Source: Pseudomonadota bacterium
GTDB taxonomy: Bacteria > Pseudomonadota > Alphaproteobacteria > Sphingomonadales > SMXR01
DNA: 36,654 nucleotides
Assembly: GCA_022574255.1 (NCBI GenBank)
Contig: JACZSK010000017.1
Coordinates: 1-36,654 of the forward strand
Direction of reading: 5' to 3'
In this document: one piece after another, positions 19,752 to 28,441 of the stretch
How positions within the stretch are numbered: the stretch's first letter is position 1
How the letters are laid out: each line of letters opens with the position of its first letter
The notes under the pieces: generated by a model
Seen by the model: only the letters and a program-made list of their open reading frames with translations
Databases searched by the model: none
What the model was told of the DNA's origin: nothing
Made by a program: the position numbers and the translations under genes

Positions 19752-20260
19752 GCGTCGCTGCGCCCCGCCTTGCGGCTCAGCGGCAGCGGGAATACATCAA
19801 TCCCCTCATCGCTCAACTCGTCGGATTCTTCAAGCGTCGCCTCGCCGTATATGCCGCGCTCCTTGGCCTCGCCATAATAGATTTTGCGGGCTTCCTCGGG
19901 AAAACGGTCACCGACATATTCGCAGTTTTCTTCCACATGGCTGCGTACATTTTTCAGCACCTCATCCAGCTGCGATTGCAATTCCTTGGGCAAGGAGGTG
20001 ACGCCAAAGGTGCCACCCGGATTATTGCCGCCGGATGCCGCCTCATCACCATCACGGCTCTGGATAGCCGGATGCCGCTGCTGGCTGCGATTGCCCTTGG
20101 CCCTCAGGTTGGGCGCCATCAAGGCCTTGGTTATATCGACGCTGCCGCAATAGGGACACTCGATCTCGTCATAGGCCAGTTGCTCGGCGTAATGGTCGCT
20201 GGAGCGGAACCAAGCCTCAAACTCGTGATCCAGGCTGCATTTCAGGTCAAAAACAATCAT
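19748..20260 (-). CDS. DUF1178 protein
   Basis: The 170-residue protein matches the DUF1178 family: it starts [18 protein letters not shown] and carries the zinc-ribbon-like IECPYCGS pair followed by [10 protein letters not shown]. Its role is unknown; the cysteines suggest metal binding. The middle is a variable polar linker and the C-terminal half has the acidic [26 protein letters not shown] segment (key residues [15 protein letters not shown]). Its ATG overlaps the nitrilase-family stop by one base (TAATG), showing tight coupling. The comF-grxC-nit-DUF1178 string is a common alphaproteobacterial operon. Confidence 0.92.
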   Translation of the reverse strand: MIVFDLKCSLDHEFEAWFRSSDHYAEQLAYDEIECPYCGSVDITKALMAPNLRAKGNRSQQRHPAIQSRDGDEAASGGNNPGGTFGVTSLPKELQSQLDEVLKNVRSHVEENCEYVGDRFPEEARKIYYGEAKERGIYGEATLEESDELSDEGIDVFPLPLSRKAGRSDA

Positions 20261-21075
20261 TAAATTTCATCCAACAAACGCGTGTGCTTCAGAGATGGGA
20301 TGCTGCGTCGTACCCTGTCAACCTGCTTAAGGTCAAGCTTTGCGTAAGTCACGCCTACAGGGGTGCCGCCATCGGCGAGAATCCGCCCCCAGGGATCGAT
20401 GGCCAGGCTATGGCCAAAGGTGCGTCGCCCGCTGGGGTGGATGCCGGTCTGCGCCGGAGCAAGAACGAAACAGCCGGTCTCAATGGCCCGCGCCCGCAGC
20501 AATATATGCCAGTGCGCCTCGCCGGTCGGGCGGGTAAAAGCCGACGGCACGGTGAGAATCCGCGCCCCTGCTTCGGCCAGCTTTCTGTAGAGATAGGGAA
20601 AGCGCAGGTCATAACAAACGGTCATGCCGATACCGCCCCAGGGGGATTCGGCGACCACCGCGCGACTGCCCGGCTGGTAATTCTTCGATTCGTGATAATT
20701 CTCGCCGCCGGGCAGGCTCACGTCAAACATATGCGCCTTGTCATAGCGGGTGACAATATTGCCATCGGGCGCGATCAAAAAAGAACGGTTCGCCAGCTTG
20801 CCGTCGCCCACCTGCACCGCCAGCGAGCCGAGCAGTAGCCAGATGCCCTCCTCGCGCGCCACCGCGGTCAGCGCACGGAGGGTCTCGTCGTCCTCTTCGG
20901 CGACCGCCAGATTGAAAAGCTTGCGTGTATTGGTTTCCATGAAGCCGGTATTTTCGGGCGTCAGCACGAACTCGGCGCCAGCACCGGCGGCCTCGCGCAC
21001 CAGCGCCGAAACCGTGGCAATATTCCCGGCTATATCGGCAGAGGCACAAAGCTGGATGAGAGCAATCTGCAGCAA
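20260..21075 (-). CDS. Carbon-nitrogen hydrolase (Nit/omega-amidase-like)
   Basis: The 271-residue nitrilase-superfamily amidase has the Glu-Lys-Cys triad: Glu in FVLTPENTGFM, Lys in TRYDKAHMFDV and Cys in GMTVCYDLRFPYLYR. By closeness to the Nit1/Nit2 group, likely substrates are deaminated glutathione or alpha-keto acid amides, that is, metabolite repair in the cytoplasm. This is family inference. The start is taken as TTG at 21075, three bases after the grxC stop, with GGGAG about seven bases upstream and overlapping the end of grxC. The adjacency to glutaredoxin fits a glutathione-repair theme. Confidence 0.92.
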   Translation of the reverse strand: MLQIALIQLCASADIAGNIATVSALVREAAGAGAEFVLTPENTGFMETNTRKLFNLAVAEEDDETLRALTAVAREEGIWLLLGSLAVQVGDGKLANRSFLIAPDGNIVTRYDKAHMFDVSLPGGENYHESKNYQPGSRAVVAESPWGGIGMTVCYDLRFPYLYRKLAEAGARILTVPSAFTRPTGEAHWHILLRARAIETGCFVLAPAQTGIHPSGRRTFGHSLAIDPWGRILADGGTPVGVTYAKLDLKQVDRVRRSIPSLKHTRLLDEI

Positions 21076-21078
21076 AAA

Positions 21079-21339
21079 TCAGCTCCCGGTCAGGATGGCA
21101 TCAAGTTCGCCCAGACTCTCGAGGCGGTAAAGCTCGTCGCAATCGCCAATATGCCGGCCATCGACAAAAATCTGCGGCACCGAACGGGCGCCGGCGGCGC
21201 GCTCGATCATCTCAACGCGCTTGACCGGGTTCAGGCTCACGCCGATTTCGGTGTAGGCAACGTTTTTCGCTTTCAGCAGCGCCTTTGCCCGATAGCAAAA
21301 GCCGCACATCATGCTGGTATATATTTCTACCTCGGGCAT
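21079..21339 (-). CDS. grxC: Glutaredoxin 3
   Basis: The 86-residue thioredoxin-fold protein reduces disulfides with glutathione. It has a dithiol active site CGFC in MMCGFCYRAKALL, the cis-Pro segment SVPQIFVDGRHIGDCDEL with the GSH-binding TVP-like loop (SVP), and nothing else. A GTG one codon earlier is possible, but ATG at 21339 with AGGA upstream gives the family start. It lies 44 bp after comF and 3 bp before the nitrilase gene, so it sits within one operon. Confidence 0.95.
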   Translation of the reverse strand: MPEVEIYTSMMCGFCYRAKALLKAKNVAYTEIGVSLNPVKRVEMIERAAGARSVPQIFVDGRHIGDCDELYRLESLGELDAILTGS

Positions 21340-21386
21340 CACCTTGTTTCCTGTAATTTTCTTCGCTTTATCGCCTTGGGCCAGTC

Positions 21387-22235
21387 TTATATAGCGCTGG
21401 CGGCGGGCCGGACAACCCGTGCCAGCGCCAACAGGGTGATCTGGGCCGCCCCGGCGCGCTTTAAAACCCGCGAACAGGCTTCAGCCGTGGCGCCGGTTGT
21501 CATCACGTCGTCGATCAAAAGAATGTGACGACCGGCAAATATCTCGCCGGCGCCCTCGCGCAGCGAAAAAGCCGCGCGCATATTGCGAAATCGCTGGCGG
21601 GCGTTGAGCCCCGCCTGGCTGGGGGTGTGCTTGTGGCGCACCAGGTCCAGCAGGTTTACCGCGATGCCCGTTTCCCGGCCCATCGCCGCGGCAATCAACG
21701 CCGACTGGTTATAGCGCCGCCGCCACAGCCGCCTGGGGTGCAGGGGAACCGGCAGGATCATGCTGTTCACAAGTTCCTGCGGGCCGGCAAGGCGCGCCAG
21801 CCAGCGCGCGAAAGCTCTGGTCCCCGCCGTGCGGTCGCGGTGCTTGAAGCCCAATATCAGGCGGCGGCTGAATTCGTCATACCGGAGCGCCGCGCGCGCG
21901 ACGTCGAAGACCGGCCTGCGGCGCAGGCAGCCGCCGCACAGGTTCCCGCGATGGTCGGCCTCGCCATAGTCGTTCCTGCCCGGAGAGAATTCGAAAGGGT
22001 AACCGCAGAGCGCACATTGGGGGGCGCTTATGAAGGTCAGTTTGCCCCAGCAATTTCCGCACAAGTCGCCTTGCTGGGCGACCCCGGCACCGCAATCAAA
22101 ACAGCGGGGCGGCAGCAGCACATCAACCAGCCGTCCGGTAAACTGCCCGCTAAGAGCAAGACCCCGGAGAACCGCCTCGCCGAAAACTGCCCTGTCTTTG
22201 ATTGCCCCGTCGAACGGCACCCGACACGCCCCCAC
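21387..22235 (-). CDS. ComF family phosphoribosyltransferase-like protein
   Basis: The 282-residue protein has an N-terminal double zinc-ribbon (CFDCGAG, CGNCW, CALCGYP, CGGCLRRRP) followed by a phosphoribosyltransferase fold ending in HILLIDDVMTTGATAEAC, the PRPP-binding loop. ComF is required for DNA uptake in competent bacteria, but alphaproteobacterial homologues occur in many non-competent species and their role is unclear. The start is GTG with AGGGG seven bases upstream. There is a stretch of about 30 residues before the first Cys motif. First gene of the comF-grxC-nit-DUF1178 operon, divergent from the methyltransferase gene. Confidence 0.92.
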   Translation of the reverse strand: MGACRVPFDGAIKDRAVFGEAVLRGLALSGQFTGRLVDVLLPPRCFDCGAGVAQQGDLCGNCWGKLTFISAPQCALCGYPFEFSPGRNDYGEADHRGNLCGGCLRRRPVFDVARAALRYDEFSRRLILGFKHRDRTAGTRAFARWLARLAGPQELVNSMILPVPLHPRRLWRRRYNQSALIAAAMGRETGIAVNLLDLVRHKHTPSQAGLNARQRFRNMRAAFSLREGAGEIFAGRHILLIDDVMTTGATAEACSRVLKRAGAAQITLLALARVVRPAASAI

Positions 22236-22371
22236 TATGTGCCCCTGATTCTCCCCCCGATTGTACGGCGGGGCGAGGGATCAGGCGAGTCCTGATATGT
22301 CCGCCCCATATGCCAGTGCAAGGCAACGGCATACCCTTTCCAGAGGTCGCCGCCCGTGCCATATGGAGGGC

Positions 22372-23298
22372 ATGAGCCAGGCGGGTAACATGCAGGTTTT
22401 TGACCGCGCTTTGCTGCGCCGGCGGCGGCGGCGCGCGGCGGCGGGGCTCGGAGATCACGATTTTTTATTCACCGAAGTCGCGGCGCGGCTGCGCGAGAGG
22501 CTGGGCGAAGTTCAGCGGTCGTTCTCCTCGGTGCTGGAAATGGGCTCGCGCCGGCCGGTCATCGAAGACTTCAGCGGCAAGGGCGGCGCCATGGACCGGC
22601 TGGTGCGCAGCCATTTCGGCGGCGGCGATGCGGCAGGCAGCGGTGCAGCAACCCCTGTAACTGCCCTGGAAGCGGACGAAGAGGCATTGCCTTTTGCCCC
22701 GGACAGCTTTGACCTGGTGGTCTCCAACATGGCGCTGCACTGGGTCAACGACCTGCCCGGCTGCATGATACAGGTGAACAGGGTGCTCAGGCCCGACGGA
22801 TTGTTCCTGGCGGCGATGCTGGGCGGCGAAACACTGAAGGAAATGCGCGCGGCGCTGATGCATGGGGAAATGGAGGTCGAGAACGGCGCCAGCCCCCGGG
22901 TCTCGCCCTTCGCCGACATCCGCGATATCGGCAACCTGCTGCAGCGGGCGGGCTTTGCCCTGCCCACCATCGACCGCGATGAAATTACCGTCAGCTACCG
23001 CGACATGTTCCATCTTATGCACGAGCTGCGCGGCATGGGCGAGACCAACGCGGTGCTGGCCCGGCGCAAAACGACGCTGCGGCGCGACACATTGATGGCG
23101 GCGGCGCGCTATTACAGCGACAATTTCACCGCCGGGGATGGGCCCGGGGATGGGGAAGGGGACGGGCGCATCACCGCCACCTTTAACGTGCTTTATATCA
23201 CCGCCTGGGCGCCGCACCCCGACCAGCCGCAACCCTTGAAGCCGGGCAGCGCCACCACCCGGCTGGCCGACGCGCTGGGTGTAACGGAGCGGAAATGA
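22372..23298 (+). CDS. NDUFAF5/BioC-like class I methyltransferase family protein
   Basis: The ~308-residue protein resembles NDUFAF5, the mitochondrial complex I assembly factor: VFDRALLRRRRRRAA near the start, then LEADEEALPFAPDSFDLVVS, ALHWVNDLPGCM, GLFLAAMLGGETLKEMR, SPFADIRDIGNLLQRAGF, and LRRDTLMAAARYY. NDUFAF5 hydroxylates an arginine of a complex I subunit; whether the bacterial form does so is unknown. The usual SAM glycine loop is poor here, reading SVLEMGSRRPVIEDF where LDLGCGxG is expected. The start is uncertain: ATG at 22372 is used, with ATG at 22390 the alternative. A GGAGGG at 22365-22370 is too close to the first. It is convergent with mutT. Confidence 0.87.
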   Translation: MSQAGNMQVFDRALLRRRRRRAAAGLGDHDFLFTEVAARLRERLGEVQRSFSSVLEMGSRRPVIEDFSGKGGAMDRLVRSHFGGGDAAGSGAATPVTALEADEEALPFAPDSFDLVVSNMALHWVNDLPGCMIQVNRVLRPDGLFLAAMLGGETLKEMRAALMHGEMEVENGASPRVSPFADIRDIGNLLQRAGFALPTIDRDEITVSYRDMFHLMHELRGMGETNAVLARRKTTLRRDTLMAAARYYSDNFTAGDGPGDGEGDGRITATFNVLYITAWAPHPDQPQPLKPGSATTRLADALGVTERK

Positions 23299-23320
23299 TC
23301 CGGGTCAACCGGCTCGAGAG

Positions 23321-23773
23321 CTAAAGCTGTCGCTTGAGCCTTTCCACCAAAGGACGGTCGGCCGGTGGCATGTTATATTCGTCCATCGCCGCGGGACGCA
23401 CCCATGCCAGCGCCTGTCCTTCACGGGGATGTGGCGTGCCTTGCCAGCGGCGGCAGACATAGAGCGGCATATGCAGGCGAAAGTCCTCGTAATCATGCGC
23501 CGCCGTGGCCGAGAGAGACAGATCGGCAAGCTCAATTACAATGCCGAGTTCCTCGCCAAGCTCGCGTATGAGCGCCTTCCCGGCGGTCTCGCCATCCTCC
23601 AGCTTGCCGCCGGGAAATTCCCAGAGCCCGGCCATGGCTTTGCCCGCCGGACGCTGGGCCAGCAAGACCCGGCCCTCTGCGTCGACCAGCGCCACCGCCA
23701 CCACATGCAGGACCGGCAGCGCGATTTTTTCGTCAGTGCCTGTTTTGCGGGGAGGTTCGCCGGGATCTGCCAT
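23321..23773 (-). CDS. mutT: MutT-type Nudix hydrolase
   Basis: The 150-residue protein has a perfect Nudix box: GGKLEDGETAGKALIRELGE then ELG, which positions the Mg-binding glutamates. The MutT subgroup (8-oxo-dGTP pyrophosphatase, prevents A:C transversions) is suggested by the short length, LAQRPAGKAMAGLWEFPGG before the box and the C-terminal MPPADRPLVERL. The symbol is by family resemblance. The ATG has only a weak ribosome site. It converges with the NDUFAF5-like gene with 22 bp between stops. Confidence 0.93.
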   Translation of the reverse strand: MADPGEPPRKTGTDEKIALPVLHVVAVALVDAEGRVLLAQRPAGKAMAGLWEFPGGKLEDGETAGKALIRELGEELGIVIELADLSLSATAAHDYEDFRLHMPLYVCRRWQGTPHPREGQALAWVRPAAMDEYNMPPADRPLVERLKRQL

Positions 23774-23983
23774 GACTGATATCCAGACTCATTAAGCGCT
23801 TCAGATTCGGCAAGCGGCCTGTTGAGGCCGGTCATAGCAATTTCCGCACCGCCGCGCCAGTCGATTTTTATTTTAACCTACTGAATTATATAAGTTTTTC
23901 AGGAAAACCCTCGCCCATTAACGGCGATCTTCAGTCTTTTTTAATAAAAAATTGAAAAAATATGGCAAATGCCGGAATGACCA

Positions 23984-24000
23984 CTTCAGATCAACTGAAG
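23984..24000 (+). promoter_or_regulatory. hairpin just upstream of the pilin ribosome-binding site
   Basis: CTTCAG (23984-23989), a 5-base loop ATCAA, and CTGAAG (23995-24000) form a perfect 6-bp stem directly next to the Shine-Dalgarno GGAAAGGA (24001-24008). Such a stem could modulate translation or mRNA stability. The AT-rich interval from 23870 to 23970 upstream contains several T and A runs and probably holds the promoter, but no clear -35/-10 pair was found. Confidence 0.4.
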
Positions 24001-24014
24001 GGAAAGGACGCAGG

Positions 24015-24239
24015 ATGCTTGGGATTTTTGCCAAATCATTTGCCCGCTTCTGGAAAAACCAGAAAGGCGCAACAGCTATTGAGTATGGCCTCATCGCCGC
24101 GCTGATTTCGCTCGGCGCCCTCGCCGCATTTAGCGCGGTGGGCGATTCACTGAGCACCGTTTTCTCGAGTCTCAACAACGATATTGAGGACGCGACCCCC
24201 GGCGGTAGCGGCAACGGCGCTGCGGACGTTAACCCGTAG
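24015..24239 (+). CDS. Flp/Fap-type pilin (type IVb prepilin)
   Basis: The 74-residue protein is the major subunit type of tight-adherence (Tad) pili. It has a short basic leader (MLGIFAKSFARFWKNQKG) and the prepilin-peptidase site G|ATAIEYGLIAAL, where the Glu-Tyr after cleavage are characteristic. A hydrophobic helix and a short Gly-rich tail follow. ATG at 24015 is preceded by AAAGGA. The gene stands alone: no cpaA-F/tad genes are visible nearby, so its assembly machinery, if any, lies elsewhere. Confidence 0.92.
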   Translation: MLGIFAKSFARFWKNQKGATAIEYGLIAALISLGALAAFSAVGDSLSTVFSSLNNDIEDATPGGSGNGAADVNP

Positions 24240-24300
24240 GCTGACGGCATTCACTCATCTGACCGGATTTCGCGGACCGCTGCTCGCGCGGCGCGGCGCG

Positions 24301-24546
24301 CTATGCGCTGGCGGCTGCCGGCTCTTGCGATTCATCTTCGCTTCCTGGGTTACCGACCGGCGTCGCGAATTTCCGGCAAAGCTCTGCCAGGGTGCGCCGC
24401 GCCAGACCTGCCTCGCGTTGCAGGTGCCGCAGTTCCTCCAGATCGCTTTCCTCGGCGTCGTGATATTGCTTGAGGGCAGCTTCGATGGCCTCGTCCAGTT
24501 GGTCGAGAAAGTCAAAATGGCCTTTAAATCGCTCCTTCGGCGTCAT
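24301..24546 (-). CDS. small conserved-looking protein of unknown function
   Basis: The 81-residue protein starts MTPKERFKGHFDFLDQLDE and consists of charged amphipathic helices (EAIEAALKQYHDAEESDLEE), followed by an LARRTLAELCRKFATP segment and a Glu/Ala-rich tail. A textbook AAAGGAG lies 7 bases before the ATG, and the acidic helical composition is unlike noise, so it is very probably real. No signal peptide or membrane segment is seen. No function is recognised. It is convergent with the pilin gene and divergent from secA. Confidence 0.72.
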   Translation of the reverse strand: MTPKERFKGHFDFLDQLDEAIEAALKQYHDAEESDLEELRHLQREAGLARRTLAELCRKFATPVGNPGSEDESQEPAAASA

Positions 24547-24818
24547 TGCCGGCTCCTTTCAATTCTTGAGTGGAGATATTCACTGCCAATACATTCCAAG
24601 AAACGTGCCAAAGCCGGTGGATAGAGCTTAACCCGTTGATTTATTGATATTTTTCGCCCAAAGGAGCCATAACCCGCCGCCCGATAAAACCCCGGGCGCG
24701 GCAAGAATTGCCGCTTTTCCATGGCTTTGCGGCAAGTGCCGACCGGTATTGCCCCGGTATCGGGCGGGGGGTGGCCGCCCGGGCCCCCAGAGGCGCGGAA
24801 ATAGTGGCCCCGGTGTGG

Positions 24819-24847
24819 TTGACACGGCCCGGTCGCGCCCTTATCTC
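24819..24847 (+). promoter_or_regulatory. candidate secA promoter
   Basis: A perfect TTGACA (24819-24824) is followed after 17 bp by TATCTC (24842-24847), which matches TATAAT only at three positions. The predicted transcript would start around 24854, inside the first of two 24-bp repeats, and have a leader of about 125 nt to secA. Confidence 0.45.
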
Positions 24848-24890
24848 TGCTGCGTCTGCAGCCCGGATCTCTGCTGCGTCTGCAGCCCGG
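24843..24890. repeat. two perfect 24-bp tandem repeats, each a hairpin
   Basis: Copies at 24843-24866 and 24867-24890 are identical. Each contains GCTGC-GTCT-GCAGC, a 5-bp stem with a 4-base loop, so the leader could form two identical hairpins or one alternative longer structure. They lie 90-138 bp upstream of the secA ATG. Confidence 0.9.
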
Positions 24891-24980
24891 AGATTCGCCG
24901 TAAATGCCTGACAATTAATGAGGGTCTGAACCCAAACACCGGGCCGTCTTGATCGAATGACGGCGGCAAAGGAACAGTGA

Positions 24981-27716
24981 ATGCTTGGTATCGGCGCTAT
25001 CGCCAAGAAAGTCTTCGGCACCGCCAACGACCGCCTGGTCAAGCGGCATCTGAAGGCCGTCGAGGATATCAATGCGCTGGAGCCGGATTTCGAAAAGCTT
25101 TCCGACGAGGCGCTGCGCGCCAAGACCGACGAATTCAGGAAGCGCCACAAGGACGGCGAGAGCCTGGACGCGTTGCTTCCGGAAGCCTTTGCCGCGGTGC
25201 GCGAAGCCGCCAAACGCACCCTGGGCCAGCGCCATTTCGATGTGCAGATGGTCGGCGGCATCGTATTGCACCAGGGTGAAATCGCCGAGATGAAAACCGG
25301 CGAGGGCAAGACCCTGGTGGCGACCCTGGCGGTTTATCTGAACGCCCTGCCCGGCACCGGCGTTCACGTGGTGACGGTGAATGATTATCTGGCGCGGCGC
25401 GATGCCGGCTGGATGGGCCAGATATACGAATTCCTGGGGTTGAGCGTGGGCGTTGTCGTGCACGGCCAGACCGACGATGAGAAGCGCGAAGCCTATGGAT
25501 GCGACGTAACCTACGGCACCAACAACGAGTACGGCTTCGATTATTTGCGCGACAATATGAAATTTTCGCTGGAGGAAATGACCCAGCGGCCATTCAATTA
25601 CGCCATTGTCGATGAAGTGGATTCGATCCTGGTGGACGAGGCGCGCACGCCGCTGATCATCTCGGGCGCCACCGAGGACAAGTCGGATCTTTATATCGCG
25701 GTCGACCGGATCATCCGCCAGCTGGACGAAGAGGATTACGAGAAGGAAGAAAAGAACAAGTCGGTGACCTTGTCCGAGATTGGCACCGAGCGGATCGAGG
25801 GCATCCTGCAAAAGGCCGGGCTGCTGCACGACCAAAACCTCTATGACTACGAGAATACCGCCATCGTCCATCATGTGAACCAGGCGCTGAAGGCGCAAAA
25901 GATGTTCGAGAACGACAAGGACTATATCGTCAACGACGGCAAGGTCATCATTATCGACGAATTTACCGGCCGCATGATGGAGGGCAGGCGTTATTCGGAC
26001 GGTTTGCACCAGGCGCTGGAAGCCAAGGAGGGTGTGGAAATCCAGTCCGAGAACCAGACCCTGGCCTCAATCACCTTCCAGAATTATTTCCGCATGTATC
26101 CCAAGCTGGCGGGCATGACCGGCACCGCAGCCACCGAGGCGCAGGAATTCGCCGATATTTACGGACTGCCGGTGGTTGATATCCCGACCAATGTGGATGT
26201 CAACCGCACCGACGAGGAGGATGTCTTTTACCGCACCGCGGAAGAGAAGTTCCGCGCCATCGTTGAGGATATCAAGGAATGCCAGAAGCGCGGCCAGCCC
26301 ATTCTGGTGGGCACGGTGTCGATCGAGAAATCAGAGCATCTGTCGGATATCCTGAAAAAAGCCAAGGTCAAACATAATGTGCTGAATGCCCGCTACCATG
26401 AGCAGGAGGCCCAAATCATTGGCCAGGCAGGCCAGCCCGGGGCGGTGACCATTGCCACCAACATGGCGGGCCGGGGCACCGATATTCAACTGGGCGGCAA
26501 TCTGGACATGCGCATTGCCCAGGAAGCCGCCGAGATTGAGGATGAGCGCGAGCGTGAAAAGAAGATTGAAGAGATCAAGGCGGATATCGAGGAAAAGAAA
26601 AGGCAGGTGATCGATGCCGGCGGGCTGTATGTGATGGCCACCGAGCGTCATGAAAGCCGGCGCATCGATAACCAGTTGCGCGGTCGGTCGGGGCGCCAGG
26701 GTGACCCGGGAAAATCAAAATTCTATCTCTCGCTGCAGGACGACCTGATGCGCATCTTCGGCCCAGAGCGCATGGACAGCATGCTGCTGAAGCTGGGAAT
26801 CGAGGAAGACGAGGCCATCATCCATCCCTGGATCACCAAGGCCATTGAGAAAGCACAGCAGAAGGTCGAGGCGCGCAACTATGATATCCGCAAGAATCTG
26901 CTGAAATTCGACAATGTGATGAACGATCAGCGCAAGGTCATTTACGAGCAGCGCATCGACATCATGAGTGCCGACGAGGTCTCGGAGACCATCGTCGACA
27001 TGCGCCAGGAGACCATCCACGAAATGGTGATCGCCCATGTGCCGCCCAAGACATACCCCGACCAGTGGGATGTGAACGGGCTGGGCGTGGAGGTGAAAAG
27101 GGTGTTTGGCATGGACCTGCCGCTCACCGAATGGGCCGGTGAAGAGGGCGTGGAGGAAACCGTGCTGATCGAGCGCATCTCCGACGCGGTCAACACCAAG
27201 ATGGAAGAAAAGGCCGCGCGCTACGAAAAAATATGGCCGATGCTGGAAAAAAGCCTGCTGCTGCAGGTGGTTGACAGGGACTGGAAAGACCATTTGTCGA
27301 TCCTGGAGCAGCTGCGCCAGGTGGTGGGGCTGCGTGCCTATGCCCAGCGCGACCCGCTGAACGAATACAAGACCGAGGCTTTCGCCATGTTTGAATCGCT
27401 GCTGGTGCATGTGCGCGAGCATATCGGTGAGCTGCTGGCCCATGTGGAAATCCGCACCGAGCAGGCGCCCGAGCAACTGGCGCCCCAGCCGCAGGAAATG
27501 ATAGAGCACCACACCGACCCGCTGACCGGCAAAAACGAGCTGGCACCGGCGGGCGCAGGTGCCGCGCCCCAGGGCGCTGTTGGCCCGATCATGAACCGCG
27601 CCGCCGAAGACCAGATCGATCCGCAGAATCCCCAGACCTGGGGCAAGGTGCCGCGCAACGCCCCCTGCCCCTGTGCCTCGGGGCGCAAATACAAGCATTG
27701 CCACGGCCGCTTTTAG
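24981..27716 (+). CDS. secA: SecA, preprotein translocase ATPase
   Basis: SecA drives secretion of unfolded proteins through SecYEG with ATP. The 911-residue protein is full length. The DEAD-like nucleotide-binding domain 1 shows Walker [13 protein letters not shown] (about residue 105) and Walker [18 protein letters not shown], then the preprotein cross-linking domain. NBD2 has [19 protein letters not shown]-like residues and [15 protein letters not shown], and [19 protein letters not shown]-terminal linker follows. The end [18 protein letters not shown] is the zinc-binding SEC-C motif (CxCx8CH) used for SecB and membrane binding. AAAGGA lies nine bases before the ATG. It stands apart from the argJ-mutT group usual in some relatives. 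Confidence 0.98.
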   Translation: MLGIGAIAKKVFGTANDRLVKRHLKAVEDINALEPDFEKLSDEALRAKTDEFRKRHKDGESLDALLPEAFAAVREAAKRTLGQRHFDVQMVGGIVLHQGEIAEMKTGEGKTLVATLAVYLNALPGTGVHVVTVNDYLARRDAGWMGQIYEFLGLSVGVVVHGQTDDEKREAYGCDVTYGTNNEYGFDYLRDNMKFSLEEMTQRPFNYAIVDEVDSILVDEARTPLIISGATEDKSDLYIAVDRIIRQLDEEDYEKEEKNKSVTLSEIGTERIEGILQKAGLLHDQNLYDYENTAIVHHVNQALKAQKMFENDKDYIVNDGKVIIIDEFTGRMMEGRRYSDGLHQALEAKEGVEIQSENQTLASITFQNYFRMYPKLAGMTGTAATEAQEFADIYGLPVVDIPTNVDVNRTDEEDVFYRTAEEKFRAIVEDIKECQKRGQPILVGTVSIEKSEHLSDILKKAKVKHNVLNARYHEQEAQIIGQAGQPGAVTIATNMAGRGTDIQLGGNLDMRIAQEAAEIEDEREREKKIEEIKADIEEKKRQVIDAGGLYVMATERHESRRIDNQLRGRSGRQGDPGKSKFYLSLQDDLMRIFGPERMDSMLLKLGIEEDEAIIHPWITKAIEKAQQKVEARNYDIRKNLLKFDNVMNDQRKVIYEQRIDIMSADEVSETIVDMRQETIHEMVIAHVPPKTYPDQWDVNGLGVEVKRVFGMDLPLTEWAGEEGVEETVLIERISDAVNTKMEEKAARYEKIWPMLEKSLLLQVVDRDWKDHLSILEQLRQVVGLRAYAQRDPLNEYKTEAFAMFESLLVHVREHIGELLAHVEIRTEQAPEQLAPQPQEMIEHHTDPLTGKNELAPAGAGAAPQGAVGPIMNRAAEDQIDPQNPQTWGKVPRNAPCPCASGRKYKHCHGRF

Positions 27717-27802
27717 GGCGCGCCACATTTAAGCGGCGCATAGCGGAGCATGGATTGTCGCCGCATCGCCGGTTACCGACGAATTGATTGAGGAGAGGAA
27801 GG

Positions 27803-28405
27803 ATGGGCTTTCTGCCTTCGCTGCCTGAAAAAACCAACCTGTCGGATGTTTTCAAGGCCTACCCCAAGGGCGTCGCGCATCTCATGCGCTATCACGATGC
27901 CATCCTGCGTTCCCCCTCGCCTTTTACCATCGGTGAGCGCGAGCTGATCGCCGCCCTGGTGTCGCGGCTGAACGGCTGCGAATTTTGCAGCAATGCCCAT
28001 ACTTTTTACACCGAGAGCTACGGCATGGCCGAGGGCCTGGTGGATGATGTGGTCGAGGATATTGCCGCCTCCGATGCGCCGGAAAAGATGAAGCCGGTTC
28101 TGGCCTATGTGAAGAAGCTGACGCTGGCCCCGGCAACCGTTTCCCAGGGCGACGTGGACGCCATGCTGGACGCCGGCTGGCCGGAAGAAGCGGTACATGA
28201 CGCGGTGGTGGTGACGGCGCTGTATAATTTCATGAACCGGTTTATCGAGGGCACCGGCGTCGACCCCTTCACCGACGATTATGCCAAACGCTCGGCCCGC
28301 GTGCGCAAGCGGCCCATCGAGCAGCGCCTGAAGCTGAACGAAGACCATTTAGGCGACGACAACTACACCAAATACGGCCGCATGCTGGGCATTATCGAGG
28401 ATTGA
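27803..28405 (+). CDS. AhpD-like peroxidase-related protein
   Basis: The 200-residue protein belongs to the carboxymuconolactone decarboxylase/AhpD superfamily. The active-site signature is ERELIAALVSRLNGCEFC followed by SNAHTF, with the CxxC pair and His that in AhpD carry out thiol-dependent peroxide reduction. The length and the extended C-terminus resemble uncharacterised peroxidase-related proteins (TIGR01926 type). No physiological partner is visible. Start ATG 27803 is preceded by GAGGAGAGGAAGG. It follows secA by 86 bp and converges with the histidine kinase gene. Confidence 0.88.
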   Translation: MGFLPSLPEKTNLSDVFKAYPKGVAHLMRYHDAILRSPSPFTIGERELIAALVSRLNGCEFCSNAHTFYTESYGMAEGLVDDVVEDIAASDAPEKMKPVLAYVKKLTLAPATVSQGDVDAMLDAGWPEEAVHDAVVVTALYNFMNRFIEGTGVDPFTDDYAKRSARVRKRPIEQRLKLNEDHLGDDNYTKYGRMLGIIED

Positions 28406-28441
28406 GCTGGGGCACGCCGAGGTGCGGCTGCTTCCGGCGGG

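Larger units (their letters stand above)
24547..24980. other. secA upstream leader region, no confident gene
   Basis: This 434-bp interval has several open frames on both strands, none with a signal peptide, membrane segment, convincing ribosome site or recognisable protein pattern. It holds the candidate secA promoter, a GC-rich stretch with several inverted repeats (24760-24800) and the tandem 24-bp repeat. The promoter of the 81-residue gene must also be here. Confidence 0.6.

Noticed and set aside
24843-24890. CRISPR-like repeats
   Set aside because: The two copies are directly adjacent with no spacers, and no cas genes are present.
24708-24911. A 67-codon frame upstream of secA that could be a SecM-like arrest peptide, with an ARAPRG stretch
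   Set aside because: It has no signal peptide or membrane segment, no good ribosome site, and the known arrest motifs (RAPP/RAPG or SecM-type) are not matched. The repeated part is explained by the tandem DNA repeat.
24543-24914. 123-codon minus-strand frame overlapping the secA leader
   Set aside because: Its sequence is low-complexity Arg/Gly/Pro, it overlaps the well-supported 81-residue gene start, and it lacks a ribosome site.
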